Shown here: piece by piece, positions 46,923 to 56,029 of the stretch
How positions within the stretch are numbered: position 1 is the first letter of the stretch
Layout: every line of letters begins with the position of its first letter
Assembly (NCBI RefSeq): GCF_003569045.1
Contig: NZ_BFCB01000002.1
Coordinates: forward strand, 1,097,506 to 1,161,505
Source of the DNA: Aggregatilinea lenta
Lineage (GTDB): Bacteria > Chloroflexota > Anaerolineae > Aggregatilineales > Aggregatilineaceae
Reading direction: 5' to 3'
DNA length: 64,000 nucleotides
Notes under the pieces: generated by a model
Databases searched by the model: none
Seen by the model: the letters and a program-made list of their open reading frames with translations, nothing else
Told to the model about the DNA's origin: nothing
Made by a program: the position numbers and the translations under genes

Positions 46923-47396
46923 CTAGCTGGGAATCTCGCGCAGGGCCTCTTTGAGGTGTGTGCGTAGCGCCAGGATCAGCTCGCGGTAGAAGCCGCGCGC
47001 GCTGTCCGGCGAGAGCACGACGTCATGATAGAAGCTGCCCGACGCGCGCTCCACCAGCCACAGATCGACGCCGAAGAACGGCACTTCCGGCTGGTCGTCG
47101 AGCTTGTCGAACTTGATGCGGCGCAGAGCCAGCAGCAGCGACTGGTAACGCTCCGGCGGAATGGGATAGCTGAAACGCACATCCTTGCCCGGTTTGTCGT
47201 AGACGACCGTCAGCGGCGCGGCCCCGGTATGGTTGCGCGTCAGCGTCGCCACCTGATTCGGATGCCGCCCGTCATGGTATTGAATCGTGATCCGGAATGC
47301 CTCGTTGATGCCGGGCTGAAACGTCAGGTGTCGCAGTTCGTCCTGACTCAGCCGCAGCGCGATGAGGCGGATCGGGTCCGCACGTCGTACTTCCAT
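46923..47396 (-). CDS. Protein of unknown function
   Basis: A 157-residue cytoplasmic protein. It starts with an Arg-rich strand (VRRADPIRLIALRLSQDELR), then beta strands with Arg/His (FRITIQYHDGRH) and a C-terminal helix pair (FYRELILALRTHLKEAL). No domain is recognised. It is preceded by an AT-richer 200-base gap (47397-47601) with no repeat. Confidence 0.6.
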   Translation of the reverse strand: MEVRRADPIRLIALRLSQDELRHLTFQPGINEAFRITIQYHDGRHPNQVATLTRNHTGAAPLTVVYDKPGKDVRFSYPIPPERYQSLLLALRRIKFDKLDDQPEVPFFGVDLWLVERASGSFYHDVVLSPDSARGFYRELILALRTHLKEALREIPS

Positions 47397-47601
47397 CGCC
47401 AGGCCCCCCTGGTCTAACTATTTATCTTCAATTTTAGTACGAAAAAGGTCAATCACCCGCTTTGATAGGACTAAAGTATGCCCCGCGCTTATCGATTTAA
47501 AAAATCGCCCCAGTCAGCGCGACGCAGTGAACCGTGAGGAATTCGGACGCGACGTTCTTGCTACAATTTATAACACATCCGGTTTTTAATCGTTGCGCCG
47601 C

Positions 47602-48249
47602 TCAAAGCAGCGATCGCAGCATGGGCAGCAGCGGCGTAAGATCCGGTTCCTCGAGCGTGATCGTCGCCGCCTCGCGCACGCGGCTATCGTAGGGCATGAT
47701 CGCCGCGCTCCACCCCACTTGCTCGAACATGGGGATGTCGAGCATCGACGCCCCAAACGCGATGCACTCATCCGCCGCCGCACCCGCCTGCACCCTGACC
47801 TGCGCGACCAGCTCACCGCGTGCGTTGTCGTCCAGGCACAGGTCGATCTCGCCCGTCAGCCGCCCATCTTCGACGCACAGCGTATTAGCGAACCAGTAGC
47901 GCGCGTCAAGCTGTGCCGCCTCTGGCCGGAGCTGCAAATCAAACCCGCTGCTGATCAGCACCAACTCCACACCCGACGACCGCAGCAGCTGCGCCACATC
48001 CGCCGCGCCGGGCAACCAGGCGAGCTGGCCGAGCAGCATTTCGACCCGCTCCGCGTCCTGCCCTTCCCACAGTTCCGCTTCGGCCTCGTGCCAGCGGGCC
48101 ACGTCCTGCGGGCGGCGCTGGTACTGGAACGTGTATTCCAGCGACTCGTCCATCAGGTCGAGGCGGCGGTGCAGGTAGTCGTACGGGTTGAATTGGGGGT
48201 GCAGCGTGCCGATGACGTTAAAAAACGCGAGTTTGATAGGACGGGGCAT
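47602..48249 (-). CDS. HAD-superfamily protein with degenerate catalytic motifs
   Basis: A 215-residue HAD fold similar to phosphoserine-phosphatase-like proteins. Motif I, normally DxDGT, reads FFNVIGTL: the nucleophile Asp is Asn11 and the acid/base Asp is Ile13. Motif II survives (VLISSGFD). Motif III/IV reads FGASMLDIPMF, with the GD pair changed to GA. Phosphatase activity is therefore unlikely; it may bind a ligand or partner. The rest is well conserved in pattern and the frame is intact. The ATG at 48249 lies in a weak context (GGGAGAC). Confidence 0.75.
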   Translation of the reverse strand: MPRPIKLAFFNVIGTLHPQFNPYDYLHRRLDLMDESLEYTFQYQRRPQDVARWHEAEAELWEGQDAERVEMLLGQLAWLPGAADVAQLLRSSGVELVLISSGFDLQLRPEAAQLDARYWFANTLCVEDGRLTGEIDLCLDDNARGELVAQVRVQAGAAADECIAFGASMLDIPMFEQVGWSAAIMPYDSRVREAATITLEEPDLTPLLPMLRSLL

Positions 48250-48437
48250 GACAGTCTCCCAGGCTTAGTTTGTGAATGAAATCACTATTGCCTCCAGTCT
48301 AGCGTGCGGAGCCGCTCGCGCTGTAGTGCCAAACGGCGCGATCCGCATCACCAATGAGCATCAAGGGGGCGGAGAATGGGGAACGGGGTTGGCGCTTTGG
48401 GATCATAGTCAGCCGAAACGGTGTCGTACCAAGAGCA

Positions 48438-48508
48438 CCTCACCCCCTGGCCCCTCTTCAATCAGATTGGAGAGGGGGGAAACGAGCGGCAGCGAGTGGG
48501 GGTGAGGT
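48438..48508 (+). repeat. R1 repeat with extended outer arms
   Basis: The usual element (CCTCACCCCC...CTCTTCAATC/GATTGGAGAGG) is followed by an outer GGGGGTGAGG, so CCTCACCCCC can pair with it in a nested hairpin. In the 48250-48700 gap the first 190 bases hold nothing I can identify. Confidence 0.75.
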
Positions 48509-48545
48509 TGCTTGTTTCACACCTCAACGCGCTAAAAATCAGTCC

Positions 48546-48698
48546 AGTACATCGGGGCGTAAACATGTCTCTGATTACGTAGGGGGTGAGCTTGCTCGAC
48601 CCGGTAGGGGCATGTCATGAATTGCCCCTAGACACAAACGGGCGATGCAAGCATCGCCCCTACGAAAAACCACCGGCTGACTTCTGCGGCGCTGTACT
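48546..48698 (+). repeat. R3 repeat, 153 bp, long copy with R2 inside
   Basis: The outer segments match 19024-19119 (AGTACATCGGGGCG, AAACATGTCTCTG, TACGTAGGGGGTGAGC, ACCACCGGCT, CTTCTGC, ending GTACT). An R2 palindrome (GGTAGGGGCATGTCAT with ATTGCCCCTA) and GGGCGATGCAAGCATCGCCC lie within it. The right end stops three bases before the stop codon of the gene at 48701. Confidence 0.75.
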
Positions 48699-48700
48699 CG

Positions 48701-49930
48701 CTACTCTGCCGGGGCACTCACCACCAGGAAGCCCAGGTCGCGGGCGAAGACCATCTGATGCCACGCCAGCACGCGCACGCCGCCCAACTGATCCCCCTCG
48801 GCCAGCGGGGCGGGATCGTCCACGCGCATCACCACCAGCGCGACCGGCGGCAGCCCATCTGCTTCCACGCCCACTGCGCGGTCGAGCGTCCACAGATCGG
48901 ACATCGGCTGCCGGGTGCGCAGACTCGTGTATTTCTGCATGCGCTCGGCCAGCGCGTCCGCCATCGCCTGCGCATCGACGCCGGGCGGGAAGGTCACGGC
49001 CAGCACCAGCGACGTCGCGCCCGGCGTATGAAACGTGGCAAAGGTCGTCAGCAGATAGGGCAAGAGCGCGGGATCGTTCTGCTCGACCAGCTGCGCCTGG
49101 AGCGCGGCGATCTGTTCTGCCGTAGCGTTCTGGCCCAGCAGCATCAGGGCCGGATCGTCGGCCTGCAAGCCCTCGACGAAGATCGCCCCGACGAGCGGCC
49201 CCGCGTCGGCCAGCGCCTCGTCGTTCAGCGCGGTCACAGCTGCGCGGTAGATGGGCAGATCCGCAACCGATTCAGCCTTGGAGGCATCCGCAGCCAGCGC
49301 GTCAGTCGCGATCGCCGTCGCCCGCGCGACCAGCAGCGTGCCGTCATCCAGTACGGCGATCCGGTTCAGCGCCCCCAGACGCCCCACCGGGGGGCCGTCG
49401 AAAGTGAGGTCCATCTCGTAATCGTCCTGGTAGCTGTACAGCATACCCGGATCTGCCGCCGTCGCGGCGTAACCGTTGGCGGTCAGCGCCGCCGCAATGG
49501 CATCGGGATCGGCGTTGGTCTGCAGCACCGTCAGCGTATCCGGCGGGTTGGAGGTGTAGACGAAACGATCGGTAGTAAACAGGTCGAAGCCGTAATAGTC
49601 GCCCTGGTCCGGCTCGGTGAAGAGGTAGTGCAGGCCCAGCACCTCCGGCGGCAGGGTTTGATCCGGCATGACGAACAGCACTTTGGCGCGCGTGTCCGGG
49701 TCGAGGTCGTCCAGCTCATCCTGATCCGCCAGCGGCGTGATGCCCCAGCTATCGTACCACGCGGCCAGATCGCCGTACACGATCATGCTGCGGTTTTCCG
49801 GCGTATCGAGCACGAGGCCCATCAGCGGCAGCCTGCTGCGATCCGCCGACTGCCCGCGTACGGACGCGCCCGGCAGCAGCGCCGCCAGCGCAAGCACGCT
49901 CACCAGCACCAGGATAAGAATCCGTTTCAT
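48701..49930 (-). CDS. Secreted protein of unknown function
   Basis: A 409-residue exported protein: signal peptide (1-27, ending VRGQS) and a long acidic alpha/beta region. It has repeated DP/Asp-rich turns (LADQDELDDLDPDTRAK, TNADPDAIAAALTANG). No Cys-based or enzyme motif is visible. AGGAGGCGATC precedes the ATG at 49930. The next upstream gene on the same strand encodes a lipoprotein, 59 bases away. Confidence 0.72.
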   Translation of the reverse strand: MKRILILVLVSVLALAALLPGASVRGQSADRSRLPLMGLVLDTPENRSMIVYGDLAAWYDSWGITPLADQDELDDLDPDTRAKVLFVMPDQTLPPEVLGLHYLFTEPDQGDYYGFDLFTTDRFVYTSNPPDTLTVLQTNADPDAIAAALTANGYAATAADPGMLYSYQDDYEMDLTFDGPPVGRLGALNRIAVLDDGTLLVARATAIATDALAADASKAESVADLPIYRAAVTALNDEALADAGPLVGAIFVEGLQADDPALMLLGQNATAEQIAALQAQLVEQNDPALLPYLLTTFATFHTPGATSLVLAVTFPPGVDAQAMADALAERMQKYTSLRTRQPMSDLWTLDRAVGVEADGLPPVALVVMRVDDPAPLAEGDQLGGVRVLAWHQMVFARDLGFLVVSAPAE

Positions 49931-49989
49931 GATCGCCTCCTGTAAATGTCTTGTATGTGGATTCATGATTCCAACTGACGCGCTGTGGC

Positions 49990-50394
49990 TCACCTGACGT
50001 CGAATTCGAGCGTGTACTGCAATACCCGGTCCAGGTACAGATCGACGGCATACTGGCCCACCGGCCAGCCTTCATCCGGGGCCTGAGCGCGGAAGACCTT
50101 GCCGCCGCTGCCTTCCAGCGAAAACGAGCCGATCAGGTAGTCCGGCTCCACGCCGGCAGCCTGCACGATGCGCCACGCCGCCGTCGAGGACGTGTCATCG
50201 CTCCCGCCCTTCACCTCGACCAGGAGATAAAACGTGTCGCCGGGCGCATAGGTGTACGTCTCGCGATCGCCGTCTTCGTCGGCGGCCATGCGCGCGTTCT
50301 CGAAATGGGCCGGACCGCCGCCGCTGCAAGCTGCCGCCGCCAGCACCAGCGCGCCCAGGACCACACTCAGCATCCACCATGTTCGTCTCGCCAT
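49990..50394 (-). CDS. Small lipoprotein
   Basis: A 134-residue lipoprotein. The lipobox LAAAAC puts the lipidated Cys at residue 23, after a hydrophobic segment (WWMLSVVLGALVLAAAA). The mature part is a beta-sandwich-like domain (YTYAPGDTFYLLVEVKG, WPVGQYAVDLYLD). No enzyme motif. It probably acts at the outer face of the membrane. It is co-directional with the secreted protein at 48701. Confidence 0.75.
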   Translation of the reverse strand: MARRTWWMLSVVLGALVLAAAACSGGGPAHFENARMAADEDGDRETYTYAPGDTFYLLVEVKGGSDDTSSTAAWRIVQAAGVEPDYLIGSFSLEGSGGKVFRAQAPDEGWPVGQYAVDLYLDRVLQYTLEFDVR

Positions 50395-50520
50395 GCCGCC
50401 TCTGTTTCCCGATCGCCGTCCATACCTTTCATCCCATGCCTTGATATCATAACGCGAGCGCGGCGTCCGTTCCCACCCGCCGGGGCAGCCCGGCATCGGC
50501 CAACCGACGGGAAGCCGTCC

Positions 50521-50548
50521 GTGACAGCACTCACAGAGGTGTTATGAT
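50521..50548 (+). promoter_or_regulatory. Promoter of the SH3/PD40 secreted-protein gene
   Basis: GTGACA (50521-50526) and TATGAT (50543-50548) with a 16-base spacer, 32 bases before the ATG. Confidence 0.6.
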
Positions 50549-50580
50549 CGGCGCGCGCTGCCCGTACCAGGAGGTCTGTC

Positions 50581-52167
50581 ATGAGTCGGTTCGCGCGCCG
50601 GGGACTGCCCGGCCTTGTCGCGTGTGTGATCCTGCTGCTCGCCCTGCCCATCGTGCCCGGAGCACCCGCCGCCCACGCCCAAAACGGCTGCGACGGCCTG
50701 ATCGCGCCCCGCCTGACACCGGGCGGCGCGGGACGCGTCAGCTCGTCTCTCGGCGTCAGCCTGAAAAACGTACCCGCGACCAGCGCAGGCGGCGCAACCG
50801 AACTCGCCACGCTGCCCACAGACACCGTGTTCACCGTGCTCGACGGGCCGCAGTGCAACCAGGGCTACGCCTGGTGGCAGATCCAGTTACCGAGTGGCGT
50901 TACAGGGTGGGCCGCCGAGGGCAACGCGACCGATTACTTCCTGGAGCCGACCACGATCGGGCTGTATACCTACCGTCGCAGCCCGGACGCGACGACCGTC
51001 ACGCGCTTCTTCGTGACGCCGGATGGCGCGGCGCGGCAGGAAGCCGTGTTCACCGTGCCGCCCCTCGACGCGACGCCCGCCAGCGCATGGCAGCAGGTCG
51101 AGCTGGACACGCTCACGCAAGGACTCACCGACGTCGCGCAGAACTGCCCGGAGCGGTTCGTGGGCACGCCCTGGGCGGACGAGGCAGCGCGAACCGATCC
51201 CACCAACGTGGCACTGCCCGTACTGGATTACACTATTTATCCCGCCCCGGCGGGCGACCGGCTGCTGCTGGTGCGCTCACTGATGCTGCCCCTGCCGCGC
51301 TGCGTGACCGCCCTGCCGGACGAAGCCGGCATGACGCGCGTCACGCTGCTCGCCGAAGACGGCACGGAAACCGAGTTGTTCCCCTTCCCGCAGCACGGAA
51401 CGATCCCGGCGTCCCAGGATCGCTACGCGCTCTCCGAGCCGGACGCGCCGCGCGTGTATCTGGACGAGATCAAATGGTCGCCGGACGGGGGATACATCGC
51501 GTTCGTGGTGGCCTACCGCGACACGTGCGAGGACGCGGACTGCTACCGCTTCCAGATGTACGTCTATAACACGGGCAGTGGCCAGCTCTACGTGCCCGGC
51601 GAGGGGCGGCACGTCGCCTGGGCCAACAACGGCGCGCAGCTTCTGGCCTTCCGCCTGCTGGCCGAAGGCGACACGCAGCGCGGCCACCTGTACAGCATGA
51701 ATCCCGACGGCACGGGGCGCCAGGAGGTGTGGCTTCCGGGCGGCGCGGTGTACCTCTCCTCGACGCAGACCGCGCTCGGCTTCCCCTGGAACGCGGGCGG
51801 CACGCGTGTGCTGATCGGCAACGGCGGGACCGAGCAAGTGATGATGCTCAACATCGTGGACCGGGGCCTGACCTCGCCCGCCGCCGTGCCGGACATCGCC
51901 GCGCCGCTGAACCGGCTCTCGGTCGATTTCGTCAAGGGCGATTCGGCGCTGCTGTGGACGACGATCCGGGGCCAGTTCGTGCTGCAGGACGTGCGCAGCG
52001 GGGAAGCGGTACGCCTGACCAGTGAAGTCGCCTCGACCGGCGTGCCCCTGCGCGAGGTGCGGCCCTTCTCGACCGGGCTGCACGTGCTATTGGAAATGTC
52101 GAACGGCACGGCCTACGTGCTCGACCTCACCGCCGACCGCCTGACGCAGGTCGTATTCGGGGGATAA
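50581..52167 (+). CDS. Secreted SH3-like plus PD40/TolB-like protein
   Basis: A 528-residue exported protein with a signal peptide (1-33, ending AHAQN). An SH3b-like segment (about 45-115, with YAWWQIQLPSGVTGWAAEG) is followed by a WD40-like beta-propeller of PD40 type (IKWSPDGGYIAFVVAYRD, LYSMNPDGTGRQEVW). It could bind cell-wall or surface polymers. AGGAGGT precedes the ATG. It belongs to the run of exported proteins from 48.7 to 59.3 kb. Confidence 0.83.
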   Translation: MSRFARRGLPGLVACVILLLALPIVPGAPAAHAQNGCDGLIAPRLTPGGAGRVSSSLGVSLKNVPATSAGGATELATLPTDTVFTVLDGPQCNQGYAWWQIQLPSGVTGWAAEGNATDYFLEPTTIGLYTYRRSPDATTVTRFFVTPDGAARQEAVFTVPPLDATPASAWQQVELDTLTQGLTDVAQNCPERFVGTPWADEAARTDPTNVALPVLDYTIYPAPAGDRLLLVRSLMLPLPRCVTALPDEAGMTRVTLLAEDGTETELFPFPQHGTIPASQDRYALSEPDAPRVYLDEIKWSPDGGYIAFVVAYRDTCEDADCYRFQMYVYNTGSGQLYVPGEGRHVAWANNGAQLLAFRLLAEGDTQRGHLYSMNPDGTGRQEVWLPGGAVYLSSTQTALGFPWNAGGTRVLIGNGGTEQVMMLNIVDRGLTSPAAVPDIAAPLNRLSVDFVKGDSALLWTTIRGQFVLQDVRSGEAVRLTSEVASTGVPLREVRPFSTGLHVLLEMSNGTAYVLDLTADRLTQVVFGG

Positions 52168-52216
52168 GACAGACACCCGCTTCTCCCACGCAAGCGGAGA
52201 GAAGCGGGAAAAAGAT

Positions 52217-52244
52217 GTAGGGGCGTATTGCGATACGCCCCTAC
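52217..52244. repeat. R2 palindrome, 28 bp
   Basis: GTAGGGGCGTATTG followed by its near-exact complement CGATACGCCCCTAC; it sits between convergent genes. Confidence 0.88.
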
Positions 52245-52262
52245 GAAGGCCTGCGTCCCGCC

Positions 52263-53396
52263 CTACTCCGGCCCGATCAGCGTGACGGTCACCGAGTCGC
52301 GCGTGAACTCGAACGGCACCTGGATCGTCACGAGCGTGCCGTCCGGCTCCAACGTGGTGTTCAGCGTCCCGGCCAGCGGCAGCGCGCTGCCGTCCGCACC
52401 GACACCCAACGCCGGACCGTACCCGTACGGTGTGGCCTCGGTATAGGCCTGGACGTGCGCGCCCGTGCCCTCCGTCACCTCCACGTCGATCACCACGGCC
52501 TCGCCATCGCCCGGTTCCAGCCGGACCAGAGCCAGCGGCTCGCGGTAGGACACGATCACGTCCAGCGGCTCGCCAGCGGCCAGATCGTACACCGGCATCA
52601 CCGCCGGGTGCAGCGCATATGGCTCGGTCGCGTGCACCAGCAGGTGGAACGTCCCACCGCCCACGTAATACAGGATCATCCTGGCCAGCGGCGCGTCGTC
52701 GTCGCTGCTCCACGCGTTGTCGAGCACATCCGGCGTGACCAGCGGCGTATCGGACGGCATCCAGCCCGAATTCCGGTACGGCTGTTGATACGCAACCCAC
52801 AAAAAGCCGCCATCCGCCGCACCGTCTTCCGCTTCGACGGTGAACGGCTCATCCGTCGCCGCGTCGAATGCCAGGACCTGATAGGGCTGGTCCGCATCCG
52901 GCGTCACGCTCGTATCCTCCCACGCCATCGCCTGCGGCGTGACCGCAAACGCCTGCACCGTGTACGGCGCTGCGCCTTCCAGCGACGCCGGACGCCGCAG
53001 CGTCAGCTCGACCGCGAGCTGTGAATCGGGATCGTCCAGGCCGGGATAGAGGAGCACGAAGCGCACCGGACCGTCGCCGCCCCCACCGCCCTCGCTCGAA
53101 CAGTCGGTGTTGTCCGACGAGGCGGTCACCACGCGCGTGCAGGTGCCGGGCAGGACCACCCGCTCGGCGTCCACCGCGAGGACCACATCCTGCCCGGCAG
53201 GCACGTCAACGCTGTAGGTGATGCCCGCACCGGACGCAAGCGTGCCGCTGACCGGCTCCCCAAAGACCAGGGGCGTGGACGGTACATCGTCGGGTGGCGG
53301 GGTCGAGTCGCCAGACTGGGCCAGCGCCGGGCTGAACGACGCCAGCAGAAGGAGGGCCAGTGATGCCAAACCCAATAACCGCGCCAAACACGACAT
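52263..53396 (-). CDS. Secreted beta-rich protein of unknown function
   Basis: A 377-residue exported protein with a signal peptide (1-26, ending ALAQS). The first mature domain resembles a pre-peptidase C-terminal (PPC)-like beta sandwich (SGTLASGAGITYSVDVPAGQ). A Gly-rich turn (EGGGGGDG) follows, then more strands and a final VPFEFTRDSVTVTLIG. No catalytic motif. AGGAGATCAGC precedes the ATG at 53396. It is divergent from the SH3 gene at 53654. Confidence 0.72.
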   Translation of the reverse strand: MSCLARLLGLASLALLLLASFSPALAQSGDSTPPPDDVPSTPLVFGEPVSGTLASGAGITYSVDVPAGQDVVLAVDAERVVLPGTCTRVVTASSDNTDCSSEGGGGGDGPVRFVLLYPGLDDPDSQLAVELTLRRPASLEGAAPYTVQAFAVTPQAMAWEDTSVTPDADQPYQVLAFDAATDEPFTVEAEDGAADGGFLWVAYQQPYRNSGWMPSDTPLVTPDVLDNAWSSDDDAPLARMILYYVGGGTFHLLVHATEPYALHPAVMPVYDLAAGEPLDVIVSYREPLALVRLEPGDGEAVVIDVEVTEGTGAHVQAYTEATPYGYGPALGVGADGSALPLAGTLNTTLEPDGTLVTIQVPFEFTRDSVTVTLIGPE

Positions 53397-53653
53397 GCTG
53401 ATCTCCTGGGTATGCGTTCGACAACGCAGAATGCACAAGGCCTATCTATGGCTTAGAGCTGCATAGATCTGCACTTAGTATAAACAACAACGTGGCCAGC
53501 CTGGAAGATAATTTCTTCTATACACTTATATAAACGTGCAAAGCCCCGTCGCATTTTGCGTTCCCCTCGTGGCAGCGTACAATCGTGAAGGGTCGAAGCT
53601 GGAATGCGCGCCAGGATCGGGCCGAGCGCAGCCAAGACGAGATGGAGCAGCGG

Positions 53654-54157
53654 ATGAGGGGCCTCGTAAATTTCTTCTTGTTCGTACTGGTGACTGCCGT
53701 CGTGTGCGCGGGGGTGGCGGGCGCGGCCTACGTGATGGCGGATCGCTTCGAGGTCAAGACCGACGCCCACACGGAGCAGATCGAGACGGACGACGTCACG
53801 CCCACCGCAAACGACGGCCCAGTGACTACATCGCCTGCCGCGACGGAGGACGCCTCCAGCGCAGCGCCGGATCTGGCTGCCACGGCCACCCCCCGGCCCA
53901 GCGCCACACCGAACGTCACCGCCACGCCCAACGCGACCAGCACACCCGCCTTCACCGTCTGGACGATCTTCGCCCAGCAGAGCGTCAACATACGCGAATG
54001 CCCGGCCCAGACCTGCCGCCTGATCGCGCTGCTGCGGCCCGGCACGGAGATCCACGTACTGGATACAGTGGACAACTGGCACGAGATCCTGCTGGACGAT
54101 GGCCAGATCGGCTACGTCGCCACCTACTTGACCCGCGAGGCGACACCCGCCCCCTAA
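53654..54157 (+). CDS. Membrane-anchored SH3-domain protein
   Basis: A 167-residue protein: one N-terminal membrane helix (LVNFFLFVLVTAVVCAGVAG), a Thr/Pro/Ala linker (about 50-105) and a C-terminal SH3b domain (VNIRECPAQTCRLIALLRPG, ending GQIGYVATYL). SH3b domains often bind peptidoglycan. The start at 53654 has GGAG six bases upstream; an in-frame GTG at 53585 would add 23 polar residues. The next gene begins 26 bases later and may be co-transcribed. Confidence 0.78.
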   Translation: MRGLVNFFLFVLVTAVVCAGVAGAAYVMADRFEVKTDAHTEQIETDDVTPTANDGPVTTSPAATEDASSAAPDLAATATPRPSATPNVTATPNATSTPAFTVWTIFAQQSVNIRECPAQTCRLIALLRPGTEIHVLDTVDNWHEILLDDGQIGYVATYLTREATPAP

Positions 54158-54183
54158 CCTGCCGGATAGCGAGATCACCCTTC

Positions 54184-55809
54184 ATGCCTTCAGCCAAGCG
54201 CTCCCTCCCGCTCCTGCTGGTCGTTGCCGTATTGCTCGGCGGCTTCGCGCTGCGCGTGCACAACGCGGACGCGGTGCCGGTCTTCGTGGACGAGTACAAC
54301 CACATCCGGCGCGCGCAGGCCGCCTATGATTTTTCGTATAACCCCATGGAAATTAGCCACGGCAAGCTGCTGTTTTATTACTGGATCGGGCTGTTCGATC
54401 CGCAGGGAGAAGGTACGCTGCTGGTGTCGCGCTGGGCGGATGCCCTGGCCTCGCTGCTGACCTGCGCGGCGGCGGGCGGCGCGGCCAAACTGCTCTTTGG
54501 ACGGCGCGCGCTGGTGCCCGCGATGGCCTTCTACGCGCTGGTGCCGTTCGCGGTATTCTTCGACCGCACCGCCCTGGCCGACCCACTGGCGGGCGCACTG
54601 GCGTCGCTGGCAGCGTGGAGCAGCCTGATCGTTGTGCGCCGCCCGACCGTACGCCGAGGGCTGGCGGCGGGCCTGCTGATTACGCTGGCCGTGCTGGCCA
54701 AGCTGACCACGGCTGGCGTCCTGGCGCTGCCGGTTGCCGGTGCGATCGTGCTGGGTGACGTCGCGTGGCCGCGCCGGGATTGGACCAGCGTCCGCGCCTG
54801 GATCGGGGCGTTGTGGCGGCGCTACCGGCGCGCGTGGATCGCGGTGGGCGGCGTGTTTACGCTGGCAGCGGCAGTGGTGCTTGCGCTCACCCTGGAGAGC
54901 GCGATCAACGGCGAAAACACCTATCTGCTCGATACGCATCTCGTCCAGCAGGAACCGGGCACGAACAGCCTGCTGGTCGAAAAGTGGGGCGACATCCGCG
55001 ACCGGGGCGAAACCCTGATCTCCGCACCGCTGTCGCTGGTAATGATCGTGCTGCTGGTCGTGCTGCTGTGGCGCAAGCCGCGCCCGGCGATCTACGCGCT
55101 GGCATGGCTGCTGGCGATCTGGATTCCTAATCTGGCGCTGGCGGATGACGTGCAGTCGCGCTACCTCATGGCGGGTGTCGGCGCGCTGGCGGCGCTGTTC
55201 GGCGGGGAGATGGTCGCCGGGGGCGCACTGCTGGGCGACTGGATCGCGCGGGGCCGCGACGAGCTTGCGCGCGCCAGGTGGCGGCACTGGGCCACGGCAG
55301 GTCTGGCAAGCGTGATCCTGGTCGTGTGGGCGGTAGGCTTCGCGCTGCCGTTCGACGTGAAAGCCTCGACCGATCCGGCGTCGCTCAAGCTGCCCTGGCG
55401 GGATTCGCACGACTACTTCAATTATATCTACAACGCGTGGGGCATCCGCGAGACGATGGCCTGGGCCGACGATCACGGCGAGCGCGTGGGGGATCAGCTT
55501 CCCGTTGTGGCGGTGCTCAACCACTGCGGCCCGGTGAACCTGTACGTCGAGGAGAATATGGCGTTCCGCTGTCAGGATCGCTGGGCATTCCCCGGATCGC
55601 GCATGCCGTCGAACGTCGAGCGCTGGACTACGCTGATCAACGCGGCGAAGCAGTGGCCGTTCGTGTACGTCGTCAGCGAGTATCCGGCCATCGTGCCGCC
55701 AGACGATCCGCCCACGAACGGATCGTTGAATTGGGACCTGCAAACCACGTTCGACCGGCCCCAGGGCGGCCTGACCATCGCGCTGTGGCGGGTCACCATG
55801 AAGCACTAG
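54184..55809 (+). CDS. GT39-like membrane glycosyltransferase
   Basis: A 541-residue protein with about ten membrane helices. The first outside loop contains FVDEYNHIRRAQAAY (DE pair at about 38-39), the expected catalytic site of GT39/GT83 enzymes, and SHGKLLFYYWIG follows. The last 150 residues are soluble and Trp/Tyr-rich, with LNHCGPVNLYVEENMAFRCQ. The ATG at 54184 has only a weak GAGAT before it. A longer open frame from 53536 merely runs through the SH3 gene in another frame and is not used. Confidence 0.82.
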   Translation: MPSAKRSLPLLLVVAVLLGGFALRVHNADAVPVFVDEYNHIRRAQAAYDFSYNPMEISHGKLLFYYWIGLFDPQGEGTLLVSRWADALASLLTCAAAGGAAKLLFGRRALVPAMAFYALVPFAVFFDRTALADPLAGALASLAAWSSLIVVRRPTVRRGLAAGLLITLAVLAKLTTAGVLALPVAGAIVLGDVAWPRRDWTSVRAWIGALWRRYRRAWIAVGGVFTLAAAVVLALTLESAINGENTYLLDTHLVQQEPGTNSLLVEKWGDIRDRGETLISAPLSLVMIVLLVVLLWRKPRPAIYALAWLLAIWIPNLALADDVQSRYLMAGVGALAALFGGEMVAGGALLGDWIARGRDELARARWRHWATAGLASVILVVWAVGFALPFDVKASTDPASLKLPWRDSHDYFNYIYNAWGIRETMAWADDHGERVGDQLPVVAVLNHCGPVNLYVEENMAFRCQDRWAFPGSRMPSNVERWTTLINAAKQWPFVYVVSEYPAIVPPDDPPTNGSLNWDLQTTFDRPQGGLTIALWRVTMKH

Positions 55810-55842
55810 GGGCAAAACGGGCGGGACAGATCGCCGGGCAGA

Positions 55843-55887
55843 CCTCACCCCCGACCCCTCGCCAATCAAGTTGGAGAGAGGAGATAA
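55843..55887 (+). repeat. R1 palindromic repeat
   Basis: Forward copy (CCTCACCCCCGACCCC, arms CGCCAATC and GTTGGAGAG). Confidence 0.8.
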
Positions 55888-55906
55888 GCCCAATTGCACG
55901 CGATCC

Positions 55907-55936
55907 GTAAGGGCGGGGCTTGCTCCGCCCGTTTTT
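55907..55936 (+). terminator. R2-type repeat with terminator shape
   Basis: GTAAGGGCGGGGC, then TTGCTCCGCCCG and TTTTT. It is nearly identical to 20425-20455 and lies 100 bases after the GT39 stop. Confidence 0.65.
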
Positions 55937-55977
55937 GGCATACCGCGTATCAACGCAGGGGCGTATAGCACGTCCAC

Positions 55978-56001
55978 GGGCGATGCAAGCATCGTCCCTA
56001 C
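55978..56001. repeat. R2/R3-related hairpin
   Basis: GGGCGATGC and GCATCGTCCCTAC arms, the same core found inside the R3 copy at 48546-48698. Confidence 0.7.
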
Positions 56002-56029
56002 GAAAAACCGGGCATCGATCCTCTGTCTG

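Noticed and set aside
53536-54183. Upstream extension of the GT39 gene at 54184
   Set aside because: It overlaps the SH3-domain gene in another frame, and its translation is low-complexity.
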